A stretch of 64,000 bases of DNA, taken from the NCBI RefSeq assembly GCF_030264295.1, contig NZ_CP127173.1, forward strand, positions 6,455,501-6,519,500, written 5' to 3'. Position 1 is the first letter of the stretch. Each line of letters opens with the position of its first letter. The position numbers and the translations under genes were made by a program. Below the pieces are notes generated by a model. That model searched no databases. It saw nothing but the letters and a program-made list of their open reading frames with translations, and was not told where the DNA came from. Shown here in pieces: positions 15,135 through 22,648 of this stretch. Origin of the DNA: Amycolatopsis nalaikhensis (lineage in GTDB: Bacteria > Actinomycetota > Actinomycetes > Mycobacteriales > Pseudonocardiaceae).

Positions 15135-16753
15135 CTCCGGTCCGACTTCGGCATCAGGTACTTCCACGGCGACGCGCCGACACCGAGCTCGCACGGCACG
15201 TGCACCAGCGCCGGGCGCCCGGAGGCGAACGCCTTGTCCAGCGCGCCGCGCAGGTCGTCCGGCGTGCGCGCGGTCAGGCCGAGCGCGCCGAAGGTCTCGG
15301 CGAGGCGGGCGAAGTCCGGGTTCCGCAGCCGCCCGCCCAGCGCGCGGCCCTCGAACAGCCGCTCCTGGTCGAGGTGGACGTTGCCGTAGTGGCCGTTGTC
15401 GAACACGACCGCGACCACGTTCAGTCCGTATTGGACAGCCGTGGCGAGCTCCTGCGCGGCGAACATGAAGCCGCCGTCGCCGGTCACCGAAACCACCGGA
15501 CGGCCGGGGAAGGCCGCCTGCACGCCCAGCGCCGTCGGGTAGCCGAAGCCGAGCGTGCCCTGGTGGCCGCAGGTGACGAAGGTGCGGGGCGAGTAGACCT
15601 CGAACCCGAAGTAGGACGCGAACCCGACCTGGCAGATCTCCTCGACGAAGAAGCCGTCACGGGGCAGCACGTCGCGGATCGCCCGCAGGTACTCCAGTTC
15701 CGGCCCGACGTCGGCGAACCGCTCGGCCACGGCGGCCTTCAGCGCGGTGAACTCCGCCGTCCGGTCTGTCCGTTGTGGACCGACGGCCGCGGTCAGGGCC
15801 GCCGTGGCGTCGGCGGAGTCGGCGACGATCGCGACGTCCGCCTCGAGCCGCGTCGCCTGCCGCGGGTCGATGTCGAGCAGGATCGTCTTGAGGCCCGCCG
15901 GCTTGTCGGGCCAGCGGAACCAGGACAGTTCCATCCGCGACCCGATGCCGACGACGACGTCCGTCTCGGGCCAGCGTTCGAAGCCGGCGACGCACGTGAA
16001 GCCGAGCGGGTGGTCGTCGCCCACGATGCCGCGCCCGCCGCGGAACGGCACCACCGGCGCCTGCAGCCGTTCGGCCAGCGCCCGCACCTCGGCGGCCGCG
16101 TGCCGCGCGCCGCCGCCGACCATGATCATCGGGTGCTTCGCGCCGTCCAGGAGCTTCGCGGCTTCCTCGACGGCGCCGGGATCGACGGCCGGGCGGGGGA
16201 GCGGCCGCGGTCCGGCGACCTCGGCGGGAGCGCGCAGGCCCAGCACGTCCCACGGCACCGCCAGCGAAACCGGCCGCGGACGGCCGCCGGTCGCCTCCCG
16301 GAACGCCGTCGCCAAGGCGTCCGGGACTTCGGCCGGGTGCTCGACCAGCGCCGACCACTTCGTGATGGTGCGCAGGGTGGCCAGCTGGTCGGGCATCTCG
16401 TGCAGGTGCCCGAGCCCGCGGCCGAGGTAAGCGCGCGGGATCTCGCTGGTCAGGCACAGCACGGGGGCGCTCGCGCCGTGCGCCGAGAGCAGCGCGGCCG
16501 ACGCGTTGAGCACGCCGGGTCCCGGCACCACGGTGTAGACGCCGGGCCGTCCGGTCGCCTGCGCGTAGCCGAAGGCCATGTAGGCCACGGTCTGCTCGTG
16601 CCGGGCGCCGATCACCCGGATGTCGCCGGCCCGGGCGAGGCTGTCGAACAGGTCGTAGGTCTGCACGCCGGGCAGGCCGAAGACGGTGTCGACGCCGTGG
16701 GCCCGCAGCCCGTCGACGATCAGGTCGGCCGCGGTGGGCGGGGGAATCGGCAT
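15131..16753 (-). CDS. Thiamine-diphosphate-dependent enzyme, acetolactate synthase-like
   Basis: 540 residues from ATG 16753 (AGGAGG 8 nt upstream; a longer in-frame start would run into the operator). N-terminal PYR domain with catalytic Glu53 (RHEQTVAYMAFGYAQATGRPG), central nucleotide-fold domain, and C-terminal PP domain with the ThDP motif GDGGF...VVFDN around residue 420. Family reactions are decarboxylation or carboligation of 2-oxo acids. No regulatory subunit gene accompanies it, so biosynthetic acetolactate synthase is unlikely. It is divergent from a FadR-type regulator across a palindromic site, suggesting catabolic, inducible use. Confidence 0.85.
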   Translation of the reverse strand: MPIPPPTAADLIVDGLRAHGVDTVFGLPGVQTYDLFDSLARAGDIRVIGARHEQTVAYMAFGYAQATGRPGVYTVVPGPGVLNASAALLSAHGASAPVLCLTSEIPRAYLGRGLGHLHEMPDQLATLRTITKWSALVEHPAEVPDALATAFREATGGRPRPVSLAVPWDVLGLRAPAEVAGPRPLPRPAVDPGAVEEAAKLLDGAKHPMIMVGGGARHAAAEVRALAERLQAPVVPFRGGRGIVGDDHPLGFTCVAGFERWPETDVVVGIGSRMELSWFRWPDKPAGLKTILLDIDPRQATRLEADVAIVADSADATAALTAAVGPQRTDRTAEFTALKAAVAERFADVGPELEYLRAIRDVLPRDGFFVEEICQVGFASYFGFEVYSPRTFVTCGHQGTLGFGYPTALGVQAAFPGRPVVSVTGDGGFMFAAQELATAVQYGLNVVAVVFDNGHYGNVHLDQERLFEGRALGGRLRNPDFARLAETFGALGLTARTPDDLRGALDKAFASGRPALVHVPCELGVGASPWKYLMPKSDRS

Positions 16754-16787
16754 CGGCACGGCCTCCTGGGCGTCGTCCGTCGGCTGG

Positions 16788-16799
16788 ACCATATATGGT
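16788..16799. promoter_or_regulatory. Palindromic operator between the ThDP enzyme and the FadR-type regulator
   Basis: ACCATATATGGT, a perfect 12-bp AT-rich palindrome in a G+C-rich gap. FCD-type GntR regulators commonly bind short palindromes of this size. It lies 34 bp upstream of the ThDP-enzyme start and touches the possible start codons of the regulator (16795, 16807), so binding would shut both promoters. Confidence 0.6.
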
Positions 16800-16806
16800 T
16801 TCCTAC

Positions 16807-17469
16807 ATGATCAGCGCGTCGTCGGGAAGACCGGTCACGAAGTCCCAGCTGGCGTACGAGACCATCAAGGCCAGGATCCTCGACGGCAGCTACGGGCCGG
16901 GCTACCGGCTGGTGCTCGACCAGATCGGCCGCGAGCTCGACGTCAGCGCGGTGCCGGTCCGCGAGGCCCTGCGCCGGCTCGAGGCCGAGGAGCTGATCCA
17001 GTTCGAGCGGAACGTCGGGGCCAGGGTCGTCGCGATCGACCCTACGGCGTACCGGCACGCGATGGAGACGGTGGCGATCGTCGAGGGCGCGGCCACCGGG
17101 CTGGCCGCGCCGCTGCTGACGCCGGAGGCGGTGGCGCGGGCCCGCGCGCTCAACGACCGGATGCGCCGTAGCCTCGCCGAGTTCGACCCGCTGACGTTCA
17201 CCGCGCTGAACGCCGAGTTCCACGAGGTGCTGTTCAGCGCCTGCCCCAACCCGAACCTGGTCGACCTGGTGCGGCGCTGCTGGACCCGGTTGGCCGCGGT
17301 CCGCGACAGCACATTCTCGTCCGTGCCGGGGCGGGCCCCGGCGTCGGTGGAGGAACACGAGCGGTTGCTGGTCCTGATCGAGGGCGGGGGTGATCCGGCC
17401 GAGGTGGAGCGGTTCGCGAGGGGACACCGGCTCGCGACGCTGGAGGCTTACCTCGCCCGGCAGCGGTGA
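16807..17469 (+). CDS. GntR-family regulator, FadR/FCD subfamily
   Basis: 220 residues from ATG 16807; ATG 16795 is also in frame but lies inside the operator palindrome, and neither has a Shine-Dalgarno, so translation may be leaderless. Winged helix 10-75 (YETIKARILDGSYGPGYRL, LDVSAVPVREALRRLEAEELI), then the all-helical FCD ligand domain with metal-site residues in NAEFHEVLF and GHRLATLEA. Probably a repressor of the divergent ThDP enzyme gene, released by its substrate or a product. Confidence 0.88.
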   Translation: MISASSGRPVTKSQLAYETIKARILDGSYGPGYRLVLDQIGRELDVSAVPVREALRRLEAEELIQFERNVGARVVAIDPTAYRHAMETVAIVEGAATGLAAPLLTPEAVARARALNDRMRRSLAEFDPLTFTALNAEFHEVLFSACPNPNLVDLVRRCWTRLAAVRDSTFSSVPGRAPASVEEHERLLVLIEGGGDPAEVERFARGHRLATLEAYLARQR

Positions 17470-17470
17470 C

Positions 17471-17516
17471 GTCGTGAGTGTTCAGGGCGGTTAGAACCGC
17501 CCTAAACACTCACGAC
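17471..17516. repeat. Dispersed palindrome, GTCGTGAGTG family (copy 1)
   Basis: Arms 17471-17492 and 17495-17516 (22 bp, one mismatch) around a 2-nt loop, beginning GTCGTGAGTG and containing GGTTAGAAC at the centre. It begins 1 nt after the GntR stop and could form a terminator hairpin. A second family member lies at 36287-36336. Confidence 0.85.
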
Positions 17517-17720
17517 GGCGGTGCGGGCGAGGGGGGCGACGGCCGGGGGCCGGGCGGTGCGGGCGGGGGCGACGGCGGTGTGGGCGGGGCGACGGCCGCG
17601 CGCTGGGGGCGGCGGCGGTGTGGGCGGGGGTGATGACCGCGGGCTGGGGGCGACGCGGTGCGGGTGGGGGTGATGGCCGCGGGCCGGGGCGGTGCGGGTG
17701 GGCGATGGCCGTGCGCGTCG
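17517..17720. other. G-rich low-complexity stretch without a gene
   Basis: About 200 nt of degenerate repeats of units such as GCGGTGCGGGCGGGGGCGACG and GCGGTGTGGGCGGGGGTGATG-like variants, with strong G over C on the plus strand and many runs of four or more G. The open frames across it are biased-composition artefacts. With the following ~70 nt it forms the 320-nt gap between the GntR gene and the hydrolase. Confidence 0.7.
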
Positions 17721-17791
17721 GCGGGATGCGCTTGGCCCGGGTTGGGTGCGTGAGGGTTGCTTGGTGCGTCGGCGAAGTGTCAGGGTCGGGG

Positions 17792-18637
17792 ATGCCGATC
17801 TTCTCCGCGCCGGACGGGACCGCGCTCGCCTGGCACCTCTCCGGCTCCGGTGGTGAACCGCCCGTTGTCTGCCTTCCCGGTGGGCCCATGCGGGCTTCCG
17901 CCTATCTCGGCGACCTCGGTGGCCTCGCCGCCCGGCGGCGGCTCGCCGTGCTCGACCTGCGCGGGACCGGGGACTCCGAGGCGCCCGGCGATCCCGCCAC
18001 CTACCGGTGCGACCGGCAGGTGGAGGACGTCGAGGCGCTGCGCAAGCACCTCGGCCTCGAGCAGCTCGACCTGCTCGGCCACTCCGCCGGGGCGAGCCTG
18101 GCCGTCCTCTACGCCGCTCGGTATCCCGGGCGGCTTCGGCGGCTCGTGCTCGTCACGCCCAGCCCGCGGGCCGTCGGGTTTCCGCTGCCCGTCGGGGAAC
18201 GGCGGCGGATCATGGCCCGGCGCGCCGGTGCCCCCTGGTTCGAGTCCGCGGCCGCCGCCTACGACGCGATCGTCGCCAAGAAAGCCACCAGTGCCGACTG
18301 GGCCGCCGTCGCGCCGATGTACTACGGCCGCTGGGACGCCGCCGCCCGGCACCACCACGCCACCGAGTCCGCTCAGCGCAATGGCGCCGCCGCGCGCGTC
18401 TACAACTCCGAGGGCGCCTTCGAACCCGAGGCGAGCCTGGCCGCGCTCGCCGAGGTCACGGTTCCGGTGCTCGTGCTGACCGGCGAACTGGACTGGATCG
18501 CGAGCCCGGTCGTGGCGACCGAGTTCGCCGCGCTCTTCCCGGACGGGCGCGCCGTCGTGCTGCCCGAGGCCGCGCACTACCCCTGGCTCGACGACGCGCC
18601 CGCGTTCGTCTCAGCCGTGGCGGGCTTCCTGGCTTGA
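17792..18637 (+). CDS. Alpha/beta hydrolase (proline iminopeptidase-like)
   Basis: 281 residues from ATG 17792; the frame is open upstream only through low-complexity DNA. Oxyanion region LPGGPMRASAYLGD, the DLRGTGDS strand, nucleophile elbow GHSAG (Ser in LLGHSAGASLA), acid in LTGELDWI and the catalytic His in EAAHYPWL. Cytoplasmic serine hydrolase. The LPGGP and DLRGTGDS motifs resemble prolyl iminopeptidases, but the substrate is unproven. The last 27 nt overlap the convergent pirin gene. Confidence 0.85.
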   Translation: MPIFSAPDGTALAWHLSGSGGEPPVVCLPGGPMRASAYLGDLGGLAARRRLAVLDLRGTGDSEAPGDPATYRCDRQVEDVEALRKHLGLEQLDLLGHSAGASLAVLYAARYPGRLRRLVLVTPSPRAVGFPLPVGERRRIMARRAGAPWFESAAAAYDAIVAKKATSADWAAVAPMYYGRWDAAARHHHATESAQRNGAAARVYNSEGAFEPEASLAALAEVTVPVLVLTGELDWIASPVVATEFAALFPDGRAVVLPEAAHYPWLDDAPAFVSAVAGFLA

Positions 18638-19621
18638 GCCCGGGTTGTGCCGCGGCTTGATGCGGACCGCGGGCAGCGCCGGCGCGGGCAGCCGCTGCGG
18701 GGTGCCCTCGTAGCCCGTGACGCTGCCGAACTGGTCGGACTCCGCCTGCCACGCCTCGCGGAACGCCGCGATCTCCTCGTGCGTCCGGCCGACGAAGTTC
18801 CACCACATCAGGATCTCTTCGTCGAACGGCGTCCCGCCGAGCAGCAGGAACCGGGCCGGTGCCGAACCGCGGTTGCTCAAGGTCAACGAGCGCACGCCCG
18901 TGCCGACGTAGCCCAGCTCCGCCGCGCGGACGCGGGTGCCCGCGACATCGACGACGCCGGTGTCGACCAGCACGCCGTGCTCGAAGCGCGGGTCGACGCC
19001 GAGGGACATGTGGGCGTCCGGGCCCAGCACGAGCTCCGCGCCGAGCAGCGGGGTGTACGTCGGGATCGGGGAAGTGCGCCCGGCCAGCGAGCCGAGGAAC
19101 ACGCGGATCTCGGCGCCTTCGATCCGGTTCACCGAAGGTACGTAGTGGTCGAACGCGCGGGCCGTGTGCCGGTGGCGCTCCGGCAGCGCGACCCACAGCT
19201 GGACGCCGTGCAACGTCTTCGTGGCCGCCGTCGAGACCTCGGAGTGGCAGATGCCGTGGCCGCCGGTCATCAGGTTCAGCTCGCCGGGGCGGACCATCGC
19301 GTGCGTGCCCAGGCTGTCGCGGTGCTCGATCTCGCCGGCGAACAGCCAGCTGACCGTCTGCAGGCCGGTGTGCGGGTGCGGGGCGACGTCCATCGCGCCG
19401 GGTCCGGTGACCTCGTCCGGGCCGTAGTGGTCGGCGAAGCACCAGGCGCCGATCAGCGACCGGGACCGCTGGGGGAGGGTCCGCCGGACCCGCATCGCCC
19501 GCGGGCCGCCCAGCGGCACCTCGCGCGGGGTGAGGACCTCGACGGCCGGGTGCTCGGGGTCGGCGGCCGTGGGCCGGTCGCCGCAGGCGAGCTCGGCGGG
19601 GGCGGCCTCGGTGTTGCTCAT
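18611..19621 (-). CDS. Pirin family protein
   Basis: 336 residues from ATG 19621. Bicupin with the N-terminal pirin metal motif PHPHTGLQTVSWLFAGEIEH (His, His, His and Glu ligands) and LNLMTGGHGICHSE; the C-terminal cupin carries FDEEILMWWNFVGRTHEEI. Bacterial pirins bind iron or nickel, and some act as quercetin dioxygenases; function here is unknown. Length is slightly above the usual 300 because of the variable N-terminus. It is convergent with the hydrolase, overlapping 27 nt. Confidence 0.9.
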   Translation of the reverse strand: MSNTEAAPAELACGDRPTAADPEHPAVEVLTPREVPLGGPRAMRVRRTLPQRSRSLIGAWCFADHYGPDEVTGPGAMDVAPHPHTGLQTVSWLFAGEIEHRDSLGTHAMVRPGELNLMTGGHGICHSEVSTAATKTLHGVQLWVALPERHRHTARAFDHYVPSVNRIEGAEIRVFLGSLAGRTSPIPTYTPLLGAELVLGPDAHMSLGVDPRFEHGVLVDTGVVDVAGTRVRAAELGYVGTGVRSLTLSNRGSAPARFLLLGGTPFDEEILMWWNFVGRTHEEIAAFREAWQAESDQFGSVTGYEGTPQRLPAPALPAVRIKPRHNPGSSQEARHG

Positions 19622-19702
19622 ACCCGCCACGGTAGTCGTGGTCCGGGCCGGGACCCGCCGCGGTCGTTCTCGTCTGGAGTTGTCAAACACCGCACCGCCT
19701 GG

Positions 19703-19975
19703 TCAGGCGGCTGCCTGCTGCCGCGCCGTGACGATCGCCTCGCCCTCGGCGGTCAGGACCGCCGGGACCAGCTCGCCGGGCAGTCCCGGGCGGGCCGCGC
19801 GGACCAGGCCCTGGTGGGCCAGCGCGTGGGCGGCGAACTGGTCGCCGCACGAGAGCCCGTCGATGAACAGGTCGGGTTCGCTGCTGCAGGACACCCGTCC
19901 GCGGCCGGCGCCGACGGCTCGGAGCATCGCCAGCATCCGGTGGTTGAGGCTCGTGTCGTTCCGGTTCCCGTTCAT
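19703..19975 (-). CDS. Small hypothetical protein (winged-helix-like)
   Basis: 90 residues, not recognised. The start is well supported: CGGGAGGGA lies 5 nt before ATG 19975. Two cysteines (VSCSSEPD, GLSCGDQ) and a C-terminal AHQGLVRAARPGLPGELV / LTAEGEAIVTARQ run that resembles the wing and last helix of a small MarR-like domain, though too short for a full one. No membrane segment. It lies between the pirin gene and ssb on the same strand, separated by 81 and 224 nt. Confidence 0.55.
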   Translation of the reverse strand: MNGNRNDTSLNHRMLAMLRAVGAGRGRVSCSSEPDLFIDGLSCGDQFAAHALAHQGLVRAARPGLPGELVPAVLTAEGEAIVTARQQAAA

Positions 19976-20199
19976 CTCGGTCCCTCCCGCTCGTGGTCCG
20001 GCATCGTCCTACTCATGCGTCGAACCAGCTGACGGGATTTCGACAGCACATCCGGTACCGGCCCGGTCGGAGCGTCGCCCCCATGGTCGCCGCCCCCGGT
20101 CAAGGGCGGGTCGACTTCCCGTCGACTGTCGTTCGGAGGCCGCGCGGGGATGGATGGGCTGCGGTCGACGAACTGATCGGTCAGCGGCACACCGGAAGG

Positions 20200-20658
20200 C
20201 TAGAAGGGCGGCTCCTCTCCCGCCCCGACGCCTGCCGGGACCGGGGCGGCTCCCCATGCGTTGCCGTCCGCGGGGCTCGCTCCGCCGCCGGTGCGGTTGA
20301 CCTTGTTGACCGCTGCCGTCGCGTAGCGCAGGGACGGGCCGATCTCGTCCACCTGCAACTCCACCACCGTGCGCTTCTCGCCCTCCTTGGTCTCGAAGGA
20401 CCTTTGGACCAGCCTTCCCGTGACCAGGACCCGCGCGCCGCGCGTGAGGCTCTCCGCCGCGTTTTCCGCCGCCTGGCGCCACAAGCTGCAGCGCAGGAAC
20501 AGCGGCTCGCCGTCCTTCCACTCGCCCGACTGCCGGTCCAGCGTGCGCGGTGTCGAGGCGACCGTGAAGTTCGCGACCGCCGCGCCGGACGGGGTGAACC
20601 TCAGCTCCGGGTCCGACGTCAGGTTGCCGACCACGGTGATGATCGTTTCGCCCGCCAT
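20200..20658 (-). CDS. ssb: Single-stranded DNA-binding protein (second copy type)
   Basis: 152 residues. OB fold 1-115: ETIITVVGNLTSDPELRFTPSGAAVANF, WRQAAENAAESLTRGARVLVTGRL, then a short Gly/Ala/Pro linker and an acidic tip GEEPPF like the partner-binding tail of SSB. The housekeeping actinobacterial ssb sits between rpsF and rpsR; that context is absent here, so this is probably a paralogue. ATG 20658 is used; the frame extends to TTG 20667. Its promoter region carries the same 21-bp damage-type element as recQ. Confidence 0.93.
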   Translation of the reverse strand: MAGETIITVVGNLTSDPELRFTPSGAAVANFTVASTPRTLDRQSGEWKDGEPLFLRCSLWRQAAENAAESLTRGARVLVTGRLVQRSFETKEGEKRTVVELQVDEIGPSLRYATAAVNKVNRTGGGASPADGNAWGAAPVPAGVGAGEEPPF

Positions 20659-20710
20659 GATGATCAAACTCCCTTCTCCGCGGGTCCGGGGTGCCCCGCT
20701 CTCGCCGTCG

Positions 20711-20733
20711 AGGAGAGCACGGGGGTCCGACAA
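20711..20733 (-). promoter_or_regulatory. Putative DNA-damage-inducible promoter of ssb
   Basis: Minus strand TTGTCGGAC (20725-20733), 8 nt, TCTCCT (20711-20716). Same core and spacing as the recQ site with a weaker -10 (TCTCCT rather than TAnnnT). The enclosing 21 bp (20720-20740) differ from the recQ copy at one position. It would give a leader of roughly 45 nt before ssb. Confidence 0.5.
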
Positions 20734-20787
20734 TTTCCGGCCGGGCGACGAGATGCCGACACCCGGCCGGGGTGGTTTCCTCCCGCC

Positions 20788-21399
20788 ATGCCGACGGCGT
20801 TTCAGAACGAGCTGGGCACGCTGGCGCACCGGCTGGCGGACCTGTGCGGCCTCGTCGCGCTCGCGTTCGAAGAGGCCTCGCGCTCGGTGCTCGAAAGTGA
20901 CCACACGCTGGGCGGACGTGCGCGGGAACAAGCCGCTGCGGTGGCTGCCCTCGGGGCCGCTTGCGAGGACCAGGCGTGTGCGCTGCTGGCCCTCCACGCG
21001 CCACTCGCCGGGGAGGTGAAGGCGGTCGTCGCCGCCGTGCACGTCGCCGCGGATCTCACTCGGATGGGTGGACTTGCGTGGGAGGTCGCGGAGCCGCGGG
21101 GACCCGTTCCGCCCGGTGCGCGGCCCGCTCTCGGCAGGCTTGGCGCGCACGCCGTCGCCGCCGCTCGGGCGCTGCGGGGACTCCTCGTCGGGGAGGACGC
21201 CGCCGGGTTGGACGATGCCGTCGCGCTCGCTGGTGACGTTGAACGTGAGCTGCGCGCGTGGGCGGGCGGTGGGGAATGGCCGCGTGGTGGGGGTGTTGCG
21301 GTGGAGGTCGTGGTGCTCGCCGAGCGGTACGGCCGGTTCGCCGCGACCGCCGCCCGGATCGCCCGGCGGACCGCCGAGTTCGTCCCGGTCGGCGCCTGA
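20788..21399 (+). CDS. PhoU-domain protein
   Basis: 203 residues, all helical. The segment DQACALLALHAPLAGEVKAV followed by VVAAVHVAADLTRMGGLAWEVA is the canonical PhoU core (acidic metal ligands, 'LALxxPxAGxLRxVxAxL...DLxRMGDLA'). PhoU proteins bind metal clusters and restrain PstSCAB/PhoR phosphate signalling, but no pst or pho gene is adjacent. The second PhoU repeat (C-terminal half) is more divergent. ATG 20788 is chosen by homology; the upstream open frame is a shadow of ssb. Divergent from ssb across 129 nt. Confidence 0.85.
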   Translation: MPTAFQNELGTLAHRLADLCGLVALAFEEASRSVLESDHTLGGRAREQAAAVAALGAACEDQACALLALHAPLAGEVKAVVAAVHVAADLTRMGGLAWEVAEPRGPVPPGARPALGRLGAHAVAAARALRGLLVGEDAAGLDDAVALAGDVERELRAWAGGGEWPRGGGVAVEVVVLAERYGRFAATAARIARRTAEFVPVGA

Positions 21400-21400
21400 G

Positions 21401-21630
21401 CGCCGCGGACTGCGGTCGCGGGAGGGCGGTCGGGTCAGGCCCGCGCCGACCGGAGGTGGCAGGCCGCCAGACCCGGCTCGGTTCGGGTGCGGCCGGGGGC
21501 GCCGCGGACTGCGGTCGTGGTGGCGGGTGGGGCAGCCGGGTCAGGCTTGGTGCGAATTTGCTGCGTTCGGGCCGCCTCAACCGGAGGTGGCAGGCCGTCA
21601 GACCCGGCTCGGCCCGGTCGCGGCCGCACG
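21401..21630. repeat. Imperfect tandem duplication (2 units)
   Basis: Unit 1 starts at 21401 and unit 2 at 21500; both open with CGCCGCGGACTGCGGTCG, continue through GGGTCAGGC and end with CGGAGGTGGCAGGCCG then CAGACCCGGCTCGG. Unit 2 carries an insertion of about 25 nt. It fills most of the 254-nt gap between the convergent PhoU-like and zinc-ribbon genes; no gene is visible in it. Confidence 0.75.
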
Positions 21631-21653
21631 GGGGGCGACCGCGACCGGGTGCG

Positions 21654-22070
21654 TCAGCGGCCCTGCTGCGGGAACTGGCCCTGCTGGGGGAACTGCTGCC
21701 CCTGCTGCGGATACGGTTGCTGCTGCGAGGGGTGCTGCGGCTGCGGGAACGGCTGCGACGGGTGCTGCTCGACCCCCTGCGGAAGCGCACCCTGAGGGGC
21801 GCCCTGCGGGTACCCCGACGACGCCTGCTGCCCCTGCTCCTCCTGGGCCTGCAGCCGGACGGCGTCCTCCTTCGGGATGCGGTTCTCGATGCCGCAGAAC
21901 GTGCACTGGGCCGTGTACTTCACCCCGATCGGGAACAGCGGGATGAAGAACAGCGTGAACTTCGTGACCGCCTTGCGGACCGCGTGCGAGGCCGGGTTGC
22001 CGCAGCGGCCGCACAGGAAAGTTGTCATCGCGAGCACGTAGATGCGCGTTCGCCAGCCCCAGATCAGCAT
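21654..22070 (-). CDS. Zinc-ribbon protein with Pro/Gln-rich tail
   Basis: 138 residues from ATG 22070. A short hydrophobic N-terminus (MLIWGWRTRIYVLAMTTF), then two CxxC knuckles (CGRCG and CTFCG) flanking FTLFFIPLFPIGVKY, the standard zinc-ribbon_15-like arrangement of small actinobacterial membrane-associated proteins. The last ~65 residues are a low-complexity Pro/Gln/Gly tail (PQQGQQFPQQGQFPQQG). Function unknown. It is divergent from the F420-type reductase across 134 nt. Confidence 0.75.
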   Translation of the reverse strand: MLIWGWRTRIYVLAMTTFLCGRCGNPASHAVRKAVTKFTLFFIPLFPIGVKYTAQCTFCGIENRIPKEDAVRLQAQEEQGQQASSGYPQGAPQGALPQGVEQHPSQPFPQPQHPSQQQPYPQQGQQFPQQGQFPQQGR

Positions 22071-22149
22071 CGGTCTTCTCTCTTTCGGTCCTTCGTTCGC
22101 CCGGCAGCCTCGCACACCGGGGGCGTCCCGCGTCGCGGTTTTCCGGAAC

Positions 22150-22198
22150 TGGTCCGGACCAGATCTGGGCAAAGTGGACATTCGGTCCGTACTAGATT
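22150..22198 (+). promoter_or_regulatory. Promoter/operator region of the deazaflavin-dependent reductase
   Basis: TGGTCCGGACCA (22150-22161) is a perfect 12-bp palindrome. A related sequence TTCGGTCCGTACTAGATT (22181-22198) follows about 32 bp on, so GGTCCG-AC-(C/T)AGAT-GGG recurs as an imperfect direct repeat. TAGATT (22193-22198) has the spacing of a -10 for a leaderless start at ATG 22205. Confidence 0.5.
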
Positions 22199-22204
22199 GG
22201 GATC

Positions 22205-22630
22205 ATGCCGAGCGACTTCGCCCTCAAGACCATGAACGCCGTCCACCGGGGCCTGATCAAGCTCTCCGGCGGGCGGCTGGGCTGGCACGCCGCCATGCCC
22301 GTCCTCGAACTCACCACCGTCGGCCGCAAGAGCGGGCAGCCGCGGACCGTGCTGCTGACTTCGCCGCACCAGGACGGCGACACCCTGGTCGTCGTCGCCT
22401 CGCGTGGTGGGGACGACACGCACCCCGCGTGGTTCCTCAACCTGCGGGACAACCCCGACGTCGAGGTCTCGCTCAAGGGTGCCCCGAAGCGGCCCATGCG
22501 CGCCCGGGTCGCCGACGCCCAAGAGCGCGCGAAGCTGTGGCCGAAGATCACCGCCGACTTCAAGAACTACGCTCAGTACCAGACCAAGACCGACCGGGAG
22601 ATCCCGCTCGTCTTCCTCGAACCGCGCTAG
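22205..22630 (+). CDS. Nitroreductase family deazaflavin-dependent oxidoreductase
   Basis: 141 residues of the Ddn/F420 split-barrel family: LELTTVGRKSGQPRTVLLT, a GDTLVVVASRGGDDTHPAWF loop and LNLRDNPDVEVSLKG, the standard signature of F420H2-dependent quinone or nitro reductases. No Shine-Dalgarno; the ATG lies 7 nt from a TAGATT -10, so it is probably leaderless. The stop TAG (22628-22630) is part of the CTAG target duplicated by the IS element immediately downstream. Confidence 0.9.
   Translation: MPSDFALKTMNAVHRGLIKLSGGRLGWHAAMPVLELTTVGRKSGQPRTVLLTSPHQDGDTLVVVASRGGDDTHPAWFLNLRDNPDVEVSLKGAPKRPMRARVADAQERAKLWPKITADFKNYAQYQTKTDREIPLVFLEPR
22627..22630. repeat. IS target-site duplication, left copy (CTAG)
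   Basis: CTAG before the left inverted repeat, matching 23663-23666 after the right one. Its last three bases are the reductase stop codon. Confidence 0.85.
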
Positions 22631-22648
22631 GGCGTGTATCGAAGTGGG

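Noticed and set aside
12708..15194. 828-codon minus-strand open frame across the PAP2 and decarboxylase genes
   Set aside because: Low-complexity Arg/Gln/Gly translation without motifs; both plus-strand genes have intact catalytic motifs.
17471..17516. CRISPR-like or phage-attachment repeat
   Set aside because: Single palindrome without spacer periodicity; it belongs to a dispersed palindrome family seen again at 36287.
19972..20190. 72-codon minus-strand frame between ssb and the small hypothetical gene
   Set aside because: No Shine-Dalgarno, no family resemblance, disordered Pro/Arg/Asp composition; I treat it as spacer.
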